NCBI GenBank assembly: GCA_020425125.1
Contig: JAGQRV010000016.1
Location: 10,955-58,114, forward strand
Length of the DNA: 47,160 nucleotides
Source: Paracoccaceae bacterium
GTDB taxonomy: Bacteria > Pseudomonadota > Alphaproteobacteria > Rhodobacterales > Rhodobacteraceae
Direction of reading: 5' to 3'
Within the stretch, counting starts at the first letter, position 1; the number at the start of each line of letters is the position of its first letter. This document shows, piece after piece, positions 18,360 through 26,889 of this stretch. The position numbers were made by a program, and so were the translations under genes. A model generated the notes under the pieces. That model worked only from the letters and a program-made list of their open reading frames with translations. It searched no databases and was not told the DNA's origin.

Positions 18360-19679
18360 TCACTCGGGCGCGGTTTCGCGCTTGAGAAAGGCGATCAGGT
18401 CGGCGCGATCCTGCGCCGCCACGATCCGCTGCATCGGCATCTTGCTCCCCGGAGTAACATGCTCCGGCCCAAGCGCGAACAGGCGGTCGATGGTGGTTTC
18501 GGACCAGATGATCCCACTTTGGCGCAAGGCAGCCGTGTAGCCATAGCCCGGAAGCGACCCCGCCCGGCGTCCGAAAACCGCATGGAGCGATGGGCCGGCA
18601 TGGCGCGCACCGTCGTCTTCGAGACTGTGGCAGATCGAACATTTGCGCAGGAACTGCCGCTCCCCGTTGGAGACCGTGCCGGGCGCGACATGAAACCTCC
18701 GCTGCGACTCCGCCAGGTGCTTCCGCTCGTCGCCTTCCCCCGGGCCGCCGGAAAGCGGCCAAAGCATAGCCTCGTCCGCGATGCCGCCCGCGATAATGCC
18801 CTGGCTGACGGCAGTGAACGCGAGCGCCCAGATCGGACCATTGAGCGCAGCGTGGAAGTCCCGTTCCACATGCCAGTCTGCGGTCGCAACGATCATGATG
18901 TAGCCGTCGCCATCACCGATCGCGAGACGCGTGCCGTCCGGGCTGCGGGCCAGTGCCAGGATCGGCCGCCGGTCGCCGGAGAGATCGGCAATCGTCGCCC
19001 CTGTCGCCGGATCGAGTATCTCCACGCCCCCATCGGCCGCACCAAAGGCGAGCCATCCTGCAGCCTCGTCGATGGCAAGCACGTTCACTCCGAAGCCGTG
19101 GCTCACGACGCGCCGCGGCGATGCGCCGGCCGCGACGTCATGCTCGAGGATCAGACCATCGTATCCCGCCGAATAAAGTGTCGCCCCTCCCCGCGCCCAG
19201 GCGACGTCGTTGATCGGTCCCTCGTGCCCTGTCAGCACCGCAGTCGGATGTCCGCTCACACCATCCCAAAGGCGGATCGTTCCGTCCCAACTCGCCGTGG
19301 CGATCCGGCTGGCATCGGGCGACGGGCGCACCGAGACGATCTTGCCCGTGTGACCATCGAGCCGCGCCGCCGGCTCATGAGTTTCAAGATCCCAGATGAT
19401 CCCCTCGAAATCGTCACCGACCGAGACGGCGCGGCTTTTCGGCAGGAAGGCAGCCGCGTTGACCGCCGCCCCGTGCCCCTCCAGCCAGACCGGGGACGCG
19501 GTACCTTCGACCTCCCACAGGCCGAGTGAGTTGTCGAAACTGGCCGTCAAAATGCGTCGCCCGTCCGGCGCGACGGCAATATCCATGATCGGCCCGCCAT
19601 GACCGCTGAACGTCCGGAACCCATCCGCAAATGCGGGAGCGGCGAGCGTGAGGGCAACGAAAAGGGCCGCGCGCAGCAT
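18360..19679 (-). CDS. Secreted WD40 seven-bladed propeller fused to cytochrome c
   Basis: A 439-residue periplasmic protein: signal peptide 1-18 (cleaved after AFA), then seven WD40-type repeats (about 20-312; for example PDASRIATASWDGTIRLWD), then a class I cytochrome c domain with heme motif CSICH at 347-351 and distal Met in GSKMPM (Met414). It starts 4 bp after the cytochrome b subunit gene, so it is co-translated with formate dehydrogenase. It probably accepts or relays electrons in the periplasm, with the propeller docking a partner; this is inference. The combination of a complete propeller and one c-type heme is unusual but appears in formate dehydrogenase loci of related bacteria. 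Confidence 0.85.
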   Translation of the reverse strand: MLRAALFVALTLAAPAFADGFRTFSGHGGPIMDIAVAPDGRRILTASFDNSLGLWEVEGTASPVWLEGHGAAVNAAAFLPKSRAVSVGDDFEGIIWDLETHEPAARLDGHTGKIVSVRPSPDASRIATASWDGTIRLWDGVSGHPTAVLTGHEGPINDVAWARGGATLYSAGYDGLILEHDVAAGASPRRVVSHGFGVNVLAIDEAAGWLAFGAADGGVEILDPATGATIADLSGDRRPILALARSPDGTRLAIGDGDGYIMIVATADWHVERDFHAALNGPIWALAFTAVSQGIIAGGIADEAMLWPLSGGPGEGDERKHLAESQRRFHVAPGTVSNGERQFLRKCSICHSLEDDGARHAGPSLHAVFGRRAGSLPGYGYTAALRQSGIIWSETTIDRLFALGPEHVTPGSKMPMQRIVAAQDRADLIAFLKRETAPE

Positions 19680-19683
19680 CGTC

Positions 19684-20934
19684 CTATTCGGCCGGCGACG
19701 CCCGTGCCCGGCGGAAGCCCGGATCTTCCATCTCCACTTCCTCGACCCAGAGACTGTGGTGCTCGCGCGCCCAGTTCAGATCGACCTCGCCGTCGCCCAT
19801 GGCGTCGAAGGCGCCTTCCATCCCGATCGACCCGATATAGATGTGAGCAAGAATGATCGCCATCAGCACGAAGGCCACGATGGCATGCCAGAGCTGGGCG
19901 TACTGCATCTCTTCCTGCGCGGCGAGTTGGTCGGGAAACGGCGCGAGACCGAACCATCCGGGCACGCCGAGCGCATTGAGTTTCGCGAACGTGGCCGCGA
20001 AGAGCGGCATCTCGAAGGGGAACAGAAGCGACAGGCCAGAAACCGAAATCGACGCGCCGAGAAGGATCACCGACCAGAATACGATCTTCTGCCCGGCATT
20101 GAATTTCCGTGCGGGCGGATGCCCGTTGCCGATGATCCCGCCCCCCTTCGCGAACCAGACCAGATCCAGGCGGTTCGGAATGTTGTGCGCCACCCAGAGG
20201 ATGAAGACGAATACCAGGCCGAGCATGAACGCCCAGCTGACATTGTTGTGGATCCACTTGGAATAATGCGCCATCGCGGCATAGGCGGCGCGGGCGCTGT
20301 CATAGGTCTGGGGATCACCGGTGCCGCTCAGAAGGCCGATGGTCTTGCGTCCGAACAGCGTGAACAGACCGGTCAGCGCCAGTAGCACGAACGACCCGGC
20401 AGTCAGCCAATGGAAAAAGCGCTCGACAGCGGTGAACCGCAGGATCCGGATTCCCGACCAGCCGTGACTGATCCGGATCCGGCCGCGGACCAGAAAGAAG
20501 AGCGCCAGAACTGCGATCGTGCCCAGAAGCAGCCACCCGCCATAGGTCGCTAGCGGTCCCCTGCGGAGCTTCAACCAGTCCATTCCGCCGTTCTGGATCA
20601 CCACCCGAGCCTGCGGCCCTCCGGCCGACACCTTGACCTCGGCGGTGCCGAAGCGCAGCGCGTCCCAGACCTCCGCATCCGAAACGCCGCCCAGCGTGCC
20701 CAACTGGGTGTGCGCGGGTAAGGCCCGCTCGGCTTCTGTCGTGAAGTCGCGCGGCTGGCGCGGATCGGCGATGCCGTCCTGGCGCTTCAGGATATCATCG
20801 AGCGTCTGGCGCGGGTGCACCGGCGCCTGTTCGGTGTCATGGCTCAGCGGCGGCAGATCGGCGTCCTGCGCCGCAACGGATCCGGCGCAGATTGCAAGGA
20901 CGAGAAGCAGAACGGCGCGTCGAAGGAGCGTCAT
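19684..20934 (-). CDS. Formate dehydrogenase cytochrome b (gamma) subunit
   Basis: A 416-residue membrane subunit of the FdnI/FdoI type that moves electrons from the Fe-S subunit to quinone. It opens with a signal peptide (LLLVLAICAGSVAAQ), a periplasmic stretch of about 110 residues carrying an LGTLGGVSDAEVWDALRFG motif, then a transmembrane anchor (about 133-152) and the four-helix cytochrome b core with heme-ligand histidines in VERFFHWLTAGSF, HYSKWIHNNVSW and LWHAIVAF. The ATG at 20934 is preferred, since a longer upstream frame would overlap fdhB. It follows the Fe-S subunit by 79 bp. Confidence 0.92.
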   Translation of the reverse strand: MTLLRRAVLLLVLAICAGSVAAQDADLPPLSHDTEQAPVHPRQTLDDILKRQDGIADPRQPRDFTTEAERALPAHTQLGTLGGVSDAEVWDALRFGTAEVKVSAGGPQARVVIQNGGMDWLKLRRGPLATYGGWLLLGTIAVLALFFLVRGRIRISHGWSGIRILRFTAVERFFHWLTAGSFVLLALTGLFTLFGRKTIGLLSGTGDPQTYDSARAAYAAMAHYSKWIHNNVSWAFMLGLVFVFILWVAHNIPNRLDLVWFAKGGGIIGNGHPPARKFNAGQKIVFWSVILLGASISVSGLSLLFPFEMPLFAATFAKLNALGVPGWFGLAPFPDQLAAQEEMQYAQLWHAIVAFVLMAIILAHIYIGSIGMEGAFDAMGDGEVDLNWAREHHSLWVEEVEMEDPGFRRARASPAE

Positions 20935-21013
20935 CGGTTTCTCCCGAGAGATGGTGCGGGGGGCCGATGCGGGCCGCCCCGATACGACCCTTGCCGGATA
21001 AGGCAGGGCCGGC

Positions 21014-21607
21014 TCAGCCGCCTTTCTGTCCATAGGCCGTGCCCCAGCCCCAGGCGCCCGACCCGAAGCCGCGGGCCACGACCCGTTCGCGGTAGATCGC
21101 CGAGACATCGTCGCCATCGCCGGCAAGCAACGCCTTTGTCGAGCACATCTCGGCGCAGATCGGCAGCTTGCCTTCGGCAATCCGGTTCCGGCCGTACTTC
21201 TGGTACTCGGCTTCGGACATGTCGGGTTCCGGCCCGCCATTGCAGAAGGTACACTTGTCCATCTTTCCGCGGCTGCCGAAATTGCCCGCCTGCGGATATT
21301 GCGGCGCACCGAACGGACAGGCGTAGAAGCAGTATCCGCAGCCGATGCACAGGTCCTTCGAATGCAGCACCACGCCGTCTTCGGTCTGGTAGAAGCAGTC
21401 GACGGGGCAGACCGCCATGCAGGGCGCGTCCGAGCAATGCATGCAGGCGACCGAGATCGACCGTTCGCCAGGCTTGCCGTCCTGGATCGTCACGACCCGC
21501 CGCCGGTTGATGCCCCAAGGCACCCCATTCTCGTTCTTGCAGGCGGTGACGCAGGCGTTGCATTCGATGCAGCGTTCGGCGTCACAGAGGAATTTCGCGC
21601 GTGCCAT
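21014..21607 (-). CDS. Formate dehydrogenase iron-sulfur (beta) subunit
   Basis: A 197-residue ferredoxin-like subunit with four [4Fe-4S] cysteine sets: CDAERCIECNACVTACK, CMHCSDAPCMAVCPVDCF, CIGCGYCFYACPFG, and CTFCNG with CAEMCSTKAL. It wires electrons from the molybdenum/tungsten site to the cytochrome b subunit. It lacks the C-terminal membrane anchor of E. coli FdnH, matching the shorter FDH3-type beta subunits. No signal peptide, so it is presumably exported with the catalytic subunit by the Tat system. It lies 15 bp after fdhA. Confidence 0.95.
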   Translation of the reverse strand: MARAKFLCDAERCIECNACVTACKNENGVPWGINRRRVVTIQDGKPGERSISVACMHCSDAPCMAVCPVDCFYQTEDGVVLHSKDLCIGCGYCFYACPFGAPQYPQAGNFGSRGKMDKCTFCNGGPEPDMSEAEYQKYGRNRIAEGKLPICAEMCSTKALLAGDGDDVSAIYRERVVARGFGSGAWGWGTAYGQKGG

Positions 21608-21622
21608 CGTGTCGTTCCTCCC

Positions 21623-24601
21623 TTACGCCGCCGAGATCTTGCAGAGCGTGGCCTTGGTCTCCTGCATCATCGTGACCGAGTCGTATCCATAGGTCTGTGC
21701 AGTGTTGCAGGCTTCGCCGAGGACGATCGGATCGGCGCCTTGCGGATATTTCGATCTCTGATCCTCGCCCATCCAGTAGCCGCCGAAATGGAACGGCATG
21801 AACGCGACGCCCGAGGCCACGCGTTCCGTTACCAGCGCCATGACCTTGACCTTGCCGCCTTCCGGACCTTCGACCCAGACCTGCCCGCCATCGCGGATTC
21901 CGAGGTTGTTGGCGTCCCTCGGATTGATCTCGATGAACATGTTCTGCTGCAGTTCGGCCAACCAGGGATTCGACCGGGTTTCGTCTCCGCCGCCTTCGTA
22001 TTCCACGAGCCGGCCGGAGGTGAGGATGATCGGATAGTCCTGGCTGAAATCCGTCTTCTGGATCGACGCGTAGAGCGTCGGCACCCGCCAGAACTTCTTG
22101 TCATCGTAGGTCGGATAATCCGCCACCAGATCGCGCCGGTTCGAATAGAGCGGCTCGCGATGAACCGGCACCGGATCGGGGAATGTCCAGACCACGGCGC
22201 GGGCCTTGGCGTTGCCGTAGGGGGCGCAGCCATGGGCAATGGCAACCCGCTGGATGCCGCCCGACAGGTCGGTCTTCCAGTTCACGCCGCCGACCTTGTC
22301 GGAGTAATCGGACGGAACATCCCCCTGATGCGACGTCTCTCCGACCTCGTCCTGTCCGGGTCTCGCGTCGCGATACCCGCCCACCCATTCGATCATCCCG
22401 CGTTCGTAAGGAGTCAGGTCGCCGTCCCAGCCGAGATCCATCAGCATCTGCATGGTAAACTCGGGATAGCCGTCCTGAATCTCGGACCCCACCGGCGCAA
22501 CGCCTTCGGCGAGCAGGTTGTCGCCGTCGCGCTCCACCCCGAACCGGGCGCGGAAGCCCATGCCGCCTTCGGCGACCGGAATCGACACGTCATAGAGATT
22601 GGCCGAACCCGGATGGTTCATCTCGGGCGTTCCCCAGCTTGGCCAGGGCAGGCCATAGTAATCTCCGTCGGCCGGCCCGCCGACCGCGCGCAGCGTGGTC
22701 TTGTCGAAGGTCTGCTGGTTCTCCATGTGCAGGCGCAGCCTCTCCGGCGACTGGCCGGTGTAGCCGACCGTCCACATCCCGCGGTTGAACTCACGGGTCA
22801 GATCCTCGATCAGCGGCTCGTCGCCATTCACCTCGATGTTGCGGAACAGGCGGTCGGAAAAGCCGAACTTGTCCGCAAAGAGCTTGGCGATGACATGGTC
22901 GGGCTTCGACTCGAAAAGCGGCTCCACCACCTTTTCGCGCCATTGCAGCGAGCGGTTCGAGGCCGTGACCGAGCCATAGGTTTCGAACTGCGTCGCAGCG
23001 GGCAGCAGGTAGACACCGTCGGTCCGGTCCTGCATCACCGCCGTCATCGTCGGATAGGGATCGATGACGACCAGCAGGTCGAGCTTCTCCATCGCCTCCT
23101 TCATGTCCGGCAGGCGGGTCTGCGAGTTCGGCGCATGCCCCCAGAACACCATGGCGCGGGTGTTGTCGGGCTGGTCGAGGTTTTCCTTGGCTTCAAGCAC
23201 GCCGTCGAACCAGCGGGACACCGTGATGCCGGACTCGTTGATCATCATCCGGTCGGCGCCGTCCGGACCGGCACCCGGCATCACCGCGAAACGGCCGCGC
23301 AGCCAGTCCGGGTCTTCGTCCCAGACCCGCGCCCAATGCGCCCAGGCGCCGTCGGTCAGCCCGTAATAGCCGGGCAGCGTGTCCGCCAGGACCCCGAGAT
23401 CGGTCGCGCCCTGGACGTTGTCATGGCCGCGGAAGATGTTGGTGCCACCACCGGCCAAACCCATGTTGCCGAGCGCGAGTTGCAGGATGCAATAGGCGCG
23501 GGTGTTGTTGTTGCCGGTCGTGTGCTGGGTCCCGCCCATGCACCAGATCACCGTTGCGGGCCGGTTGTTCGCCAGCGTCCGCGCCACCCGCTCGACCTGG
23601 CTGCCGGGGACACCGGTGACCCGCTCCACTTCGTCGGGCGGCCACTGGTTCACCTCGTCGCGGACCTGGTCCATGCCCCAGACCCGGGTGCGAATGAATT
23701 CCTTGTCCTCCCAGCCGTTCTGGAAGATGTGCCAGAGCAGCCCCCAGACCAGGGCCACGTCCGATCCGGGACGCAGGCGCACATATTCGTCGGAATGGGC
23801 GGCGGTGCGTGTGAAGCGCGGATCGCAGACGATCAGCGGCGCATTGTTCTCCTCCTTCGATTTCAGCAGATGCTGCATCGAGACCGGGTGCGCCTCGGCC
23901 GGATTGCCGCCGATAATGAAGATGGCGCGCGAATTGTGGATATCGTTGTAGGAATTGGTCATGGCGCCGTAGCCCCATGTATTTGCAACTCCGGCGACTG
24001 TGGTCGAATGACAGATCCGCGCCTGGTGATCGACATTGTTCGAGCCCCAGTAGGCCGCGAACTTGCGCACCAGATAAGCCTGTTCATTGTTGTGCTTCGC
24101 CGATCCCAGCCAGTAGACGCTGTCCGGGCCGCTCTGTTCGCGGATTGCCAGCATCTGGTCGCCGATCTCGTTGATCGCGTCCTCCCAGCTGATCCGCACC
24201 CACTCGCCATTCACCTTCTTCATCGGATACTTGAGCCGGCGTTCACCGTGAGCGTGCTCGCGGACCGCAGCCCCCTTGGCGCAGTGCGAGCCGAGATTGA
24301 ACGGGCTGTCCCAGCCGGGTTCCTGACCGACCCAGACGCCGTCGGACACTTCGGCGATGACGGTGCAGCCGACCGAACAATGGGTGCAGACGGATTTCAC
24401 TGTCTTCAGCGAGGGAGAGGCCGGCTGAGCTTCCGCCCGGCGCACTGTTCCGCCGGTGGCGCCGATGGCCGCCAGCCCGCCGATCGCCAGACCGGAGGTG
24501 CGCAGAAACGCGCGTCGATCGACCGTGGTCTCTGCGACGCGTTCCAGAAGCCCGCCTGCGCGGTGGCGTGCCGGCAATCCGTTGGTCTTTTTCTTCAGCA
24601 T
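21623..24601 (-). CDS. Formate dehydrogenase catalytic (alpha) subunit, Cys type, Tat-exported
   Basis: A 992-residue molybdopterin oxidoreductase (bis-MGD) that oxidises formate to CO2. A twin-arginine signal with DRRAFLR at 28-34 precedes a hydrophobic stretch. The [4Fe-4S] site uses Cys72, Cys75, Cys79 and Cys107. The metal ligand is Cys197 followed by His198 in QARICHST, so no selenocysteine is needed. The usual glycine-rich and MGD-binding segments follow (IFIIGGNPAEAHPV, WCMGGTQHTTGNN), and the C-terminal domain has RLVEYEGGGDETRSN and FMPFHFGGYW. The ATG at 24601 has GGGAGG upstream. Adjacent tungstate transport genes suggest W at the site; Mo is the alternative. Confidence 0.96.
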   Translation of the reverse strand: MLKKKTNGLPARHRAGGLLERVAETTVDRRAFLRTSGLAIGGLAAIGATGGTVRRAEAQPASPSLKTVKSVCTHCSVGCTVIAEVSDGVWVGQEPGWDSPFNLGSHCAKGAAVREHAHGERRLKYPMKKVNGEWVRISWEDAINEIGDQMLAIREQSGPDSVYWLGSAKHNNEQAYLVRKFAAYWGSNNVDHQARICHSTTVAGVANTWGYGAMTNSYNDIHNSRAIFIIGGNPAEAHPVSMQHLLKSKEENNAPLIVCDPRFTRTAAHSDEYVRLRPGSDVALVWGLLWHIFQNGWEDKEFIRTRVWGMDQVRDEVNQWPPDEVERVTGVPGSQVERVARTLANNRPATVIWCMGGTQHTTGNNNTRAYCILQLALGNMGLAGGGTNIFRGHDNVQGATDLGVLADTLPGYYGLTDGAWAHWARVWDEDPDWLRGRFAVMPGAGPDGADRMMINESGITVSRWFDGVLEAKENLDQPDNTRAMVFWGHAPNSQTRLPDMKEAMEKLDLLVVIDPYPTMTAVMQDRTDGVYLLPAATQFETYGSVTASNRSLQWREKVVEPLFESKPDHVIAKLFADKFGFSDRLFRNIEVNGDEPLIEDLTREFNRGMWTVGYTGQSPERLRLHMENQQTFDKTTLRAVGGPADGDYYGLPWPSWGTPEMNHPGSANLYDVSIPVAEGGMGFRARFGVERDGDNLLAEGVAPVGSEIQDGYPEFTMQMLMDLGWDGDLTPYERGMIEWVGGYRDARPGQDEVGETSHQGDVPSDYSDKVGGVNWKTDLSGGIQRVAIAHGCAPYGNAKARAVVWTFPDPVPVHREPLYSNRRDLVADYPTYDDKKFWRVPTLYASIQKTDFSQDYPIILTSGRLVEYEGGGDETRSNPWLAELQQNMFIEINPRDANNLGIRDGGQVWVEGPEGGKVKVMALVTERVASGVAFMPFHFGGYWMGEDQRSKYPQGADPIVLGEACNTAQTYGYDSVTMMQETKATLCKISAA

Positions 24602-24642
24602 GTCATCCTCCCTCGCAGGCGCGAAGTTGTCTATCCGGCCGG

Positions 24643-24834
24643 TCAGAACCGGGCGCTGTCCAGATAGGCCTGAACGTGCGGGGTCTTGCGCAGGCCGGTT
24701 CCTTCGGGCTTCGCCTCGGCCGCCTCGCCGGCCCCGCCGGTGACGGTGGCCGCCGCAGCAGCCGGACCGGCAACGGCGGCCAGCTTCAGGAAGCTGCGCC
24801 GTCTGTCGTCCTTCGGCTTTTCGTCGTCGGTCAT
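24643..24834 (-). CDS. Formate dehydrogenase region small Tat-signal protein
   Basis: A 63-residue peptide with a twin-arginine signal (DRRRSFLKLAAVAGPAAAA) and a short charged tail ending KTPHVQAYLDSARF. It matches the formate-dehydrogenase-associated TAT target family (TIGR02811 type) found next to catalytic subunits in many proteobacteria. It lies 41 bp before the catalytic subunit gene and 44 bp after the chaperone gene. The function is not known; it may be a small subunit or export helper. The small size is normal for the family. Confidence 0.85.
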   Translation of the reverse strand: MTDDEKPKDDRRRSFLKLAAVAGPAAAAATVTGGAGEAAEAKPEGTGLRKTPHVQAYLDSARF

Positions 24835-24878
24835 GGAACACTCCCTCCTTGTGTCATGCGCCCGGATCAGCGCCGCGG

Positions 24879-25499
24879 TTACGCCGGAACTTCCCCGGCC
24901 ATCCGGAATGCCTGTACCTCGATTTCCATGAAGGCCTGCCCGACAGCGCCGACCGGCGCATAGAATGCCGCTCCCTTGGCCCCGGCCAGGTCGGCGAAGA
25001 AATGGCCGGCCCAGGGCGCGAGGTGGCGATCGAAGAAATCGCGCTGCACCGCAAGTGGGGCCGGCGATCCGAAGCGGCCAAGGATCAAGCCGGCCATCAT
25101 TTCGCAAAGACTGGCGATGTTGTCTTCGGGCTCGCACACATCCGGTGCGCGCTCGATGCCGAGCGACGCCATGTCCCGGCGCAACTGCGCCAGAGGCCGT
25201 TCATTCAGGAAGCCCGTCAGGTACACGCTGCCGAAAGGCAACAGTTCGCCCCGCCCAAGGCCGATGAACAGACGGTTGAATTCCCGCTCGACCGACCGGC
25301 CGGTGGCCTGCGCGGCACCGCTTGCGAGCGCCGAAATCGCCCGTCCGAGAGGCGTATCGCCGCCGGAGAGCGCCCTCACGCGTGCGATCAGATCGCTCGA
25401 CGGCGGCCGCACCAGAAGCGCAGCCATGAGGTCATAAAGATCGGCACGAAGTCGATCTTCTTCGGTCACCGTCCAGAACTCCTCCCTTCGCGCGGTCAT
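24879..25499 (-). CDS. TorD/DmsD-family molybdoenzyme chaperone
   Basis: A 206-residue all-helical cytoplasmic protein of the TorD/NarJ type that binds Tat signals and guides cofactor insertion before export. Typical features are an N-terminal DLYDLMAALLVRPPS helix, EFNRLFIGLGRGELLPFGSVYLTGFLNERPL (family motif region E-FxxLFxGxxxxxxxPYxSxY), and VCEPEDNIASLCEMMAGLI followed by FFDRHLAPW. It is the first gene of the operon that makes the formate dehydrogenase; its ATG at 25499 lies 58 bp from the promoter-like -10 element upstream. Confidence 0.88.
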   Translation of the reverse strand: MTARREEFWTVTEEDRLRADLYDLMAALLVRPPSSDLIARVRALSGGDTPLGRAISALASGAAQATGRSVEREFNRLFIGLGRGELLPFGSVYLTGFLNERPLAQLRRDMASLGIERAPDVCEPEDNIASLCEMMAGLILGRFGSPAPLAVQRDFFDRHLAPWAGHFFADLAGAKGAAFYAPVGAVGQAFMEIEVQAFRMAGEVPA

Positions 25500-25556
25500 T
25501 CGTCGCCGCGGCGTTGGCCGTGTCCGCAGGCAGACAATGTCCGCGCTGCGACTAAA

Positions 25557-25586
25557 ATATTAGCTGCACAAAAGCTAAGCGTTCAA
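25557..25586 (-). promoter_or_regulatory. Candidate formate dehydrogenase promoter with dyad in the spacer
   Basis: On the minus strand TTGAAC (25586-25581) and TAATAT (25562-25557) are separated by 18 bp, pointing at the chaperone-fdh operon. The perfect inverted repeat TTAGCT-N7-AGCTAA (25560-25578) fills that spacer and enters the -10 box. Such a layout would let a dimeric regulator block or remodel the promoter, as MerR-type activators do. The regulator is not known; the MerR-like HTH protein at 32323-33216 is one candidate. Confidence 0.55.
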
Positions 25587-25618
25587 GTAATTATCGGTTC
25601 GTCGCGCTCAGTGCGATT

Positions 25619-26221
25619 TCAGCCGTCGAACCGAAACCGCATGCGTCGGCGCACCGGATCGGCTGCAAAATCCTGCACTTCCTCGCAGTTCATTCCCAGG
25701 TCCTGAGGCTCTTCGAAATCTCTGCAATCCGACGCAGTCTCCTCGGCCGCATCTGCTGCGTCTTCTTCCGTGACGTCACTGTCAGCGGGTCTCGCGGCCT
25801 CGTCCTGCCTCGTCTCTGCCAGCTTGCGGACGAATCCGGAGCCCACTTCGTAGGCTGTCTTCAGATTCCCCGTCGATCCGCCGCGCCCGACATAGTCGAT
25901 ATCGTAATCGTTGAGCCCGTCGAGATTGGCGAGCAACGGGTTCGACCGCCAGAGGCTGCGCAATGCCCGGCGCCTGAGACGCGCTGGCACTGCGGACCGC
26001 AGGAAAGCGGCGAAATCGTCACCCTTTTCGAGAAGATCGGGATCCTTCAATCCCAGCTCTGCCAGGATTTCGGCATCGTCCCGTTCAGTCTCCTCGGGCT
26101 CGGAATGTATTTCACGTGGGTTCCCCCGTGGTGTCTCAGTTTCATCGCGGGGGTATTCATTGGGGCCGCGCCGCTTGAGGCGCGACCAGCGAGCCGCGAA
26201 ACCTTCGTCCTTTTCGGTCAT
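25619..26221 (-). CDS. DUF3306 protein linked to formate dehydrogenase
   Basis: A 200-residue cytoplasmic, acidic protein with the DUF3306 core: EGFAARWSRLKRR at the N-terminus, a variable acidic stretch, then FAAFLRSAVPARLRRRALRSLWRSNPLLANLDGLNDYDIDY. The C-terminal third is low complexity and acidic with several Cys (DCRDFE, MNCEEV) that could bind metal, which is inference. Its ATG overlaps the stop of the DUF3305 gene (ATGA). The pair lies upstream of the chaperone gene in the same direction; a role in enzyme maturation is suspected from context only. Confidence 0.8.
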   Translation of the reverse strand: MTEKDEGFAARWSRLKRRGPNEYPRDETETPRGNPREIHSEPEETERDDAEILAELGLKDPDLLEKGDDFAAFLRSAVPARLRRRALRSLWRSNPLLANLDGLNDYDIDYVGRGGSTGNLKTAYEVGSGFVRKLAETRQDEAARPADSDVTEEDAADAAEETASDCRDFEEPQDLGMNCEEVQDFAADPVRRRMRFRFDG

Positions 26222-26793
26222 GAGCCAGCCTTCGGGATGGTCCCCGGTGCCCGATAGACATCCGATGCCTGCCGGATCCGCGCGTCGCCGCGGCCGTCTT
26301 CATCCGAGGCATCGACCCGCGGGCCCCGCTTGCGCTTGTAGAACGGTTCCTCGGCGTGGTGCCGGCGGCAGAACTCGCCGACCCATGCCGCAAGTCCGTC
26401 CGGCATCGGTACCCGCTCGACGATATCCTCACCGTTGTCGGCGTAGTCCTGCGCCTCGAAGGCAGATGCAGTCACCAGGCTGACCTCCGGTCGTCCGGTC
26501 TCGGACACCGGCGGCGGCCGCAGGATGACGTAGACAGATGGCGGGCGGCCGTTCAGGGCGACGAGGTAGCCTTCGGTTTCGCTCCGGTGCAGTTCCAGCG
26601 GGACCGTGGCCGCATGGAACTCGGCGCTCTCGCCGTCGCGGCGCAGTTCCGTCCAATGGCCGGGCCCGCCGCCGGGAACGACGGCCGCCACGGTCCAGGA
26701 CCATTTCGCCCACCGCGTCACGCCTGGACTTCGGCGCAGGACAACGCCCAGCGGCAGCGACGCCCGGCGCTCGTCCCTCTCTCTCATGCGCAT
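26218..26793 (-). CDS. DUF3305 protein linked to formate dehydrogenase
   Basis: A 191-residue cytoplasmic protein of the DUF3305 type: LPLGVVLRRSPGVTRWAKWSWTVAAVVPG at the start, then ELHRSETEGYLVALNGRPPSVYVILRP and VSLVTASAFEAQDYADNGEDIVERVPMP and AAWVGEFCRRHHAEEPFYKRKR. It has no signal peptide or membrane helix. The ATG at 26793 is preceded by GGGGAGGACAAG; a longer frame upstream lacks a good ribosome site and enters the divergent promoter. Coupled by 4 bp overlap to DUF3306. Function unknown, but the pair tracks with formate dehydrogenase genes. Confidence 0.82.
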   Translation of the reverse strand: MRMRERDERRASLPLGVVLRRSPGVTRWAKWSWTVAAVVPGGGPGHWTELRRDGESAEFHAATVPLELHRSETEGYLVALNGRPPSVYVILRPPPVSETGRPEVSLVTASAFEAQDYADNGEDIVERVPMPDGLAAWVGEFCRRHHAEEPFYKRKRGPRVDASDEDGRGDARIRQASDVYRAPGTIPKAGS

Positions 26794-26889
26794 CTTGTCC
26801 TCCCCTCCGGCGCGCTCTAGGCTGCCCTCTGCCCGAGTATAGCGCCGCCACATACGCCAAAGTCCAGCGGCACCGGGCGGGAGGGTTTC

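Noticed and set aside
24004-24024. Possible selenocysteine site in formate dehydrogenase
   Set aside because: The catalytic codon encodes Cys197 followed by His, so no in-frame UGA or recoding element is needed.
21299-24667. A 1122-codon open frame on the plus strand opposite the formate dehydrogenase catalytic gene
   Set aside because: It is antisense to a gene with every expected motif, its protein is rich in His/Arg/Asp with no family features, and high GC makes such shadow frames common.
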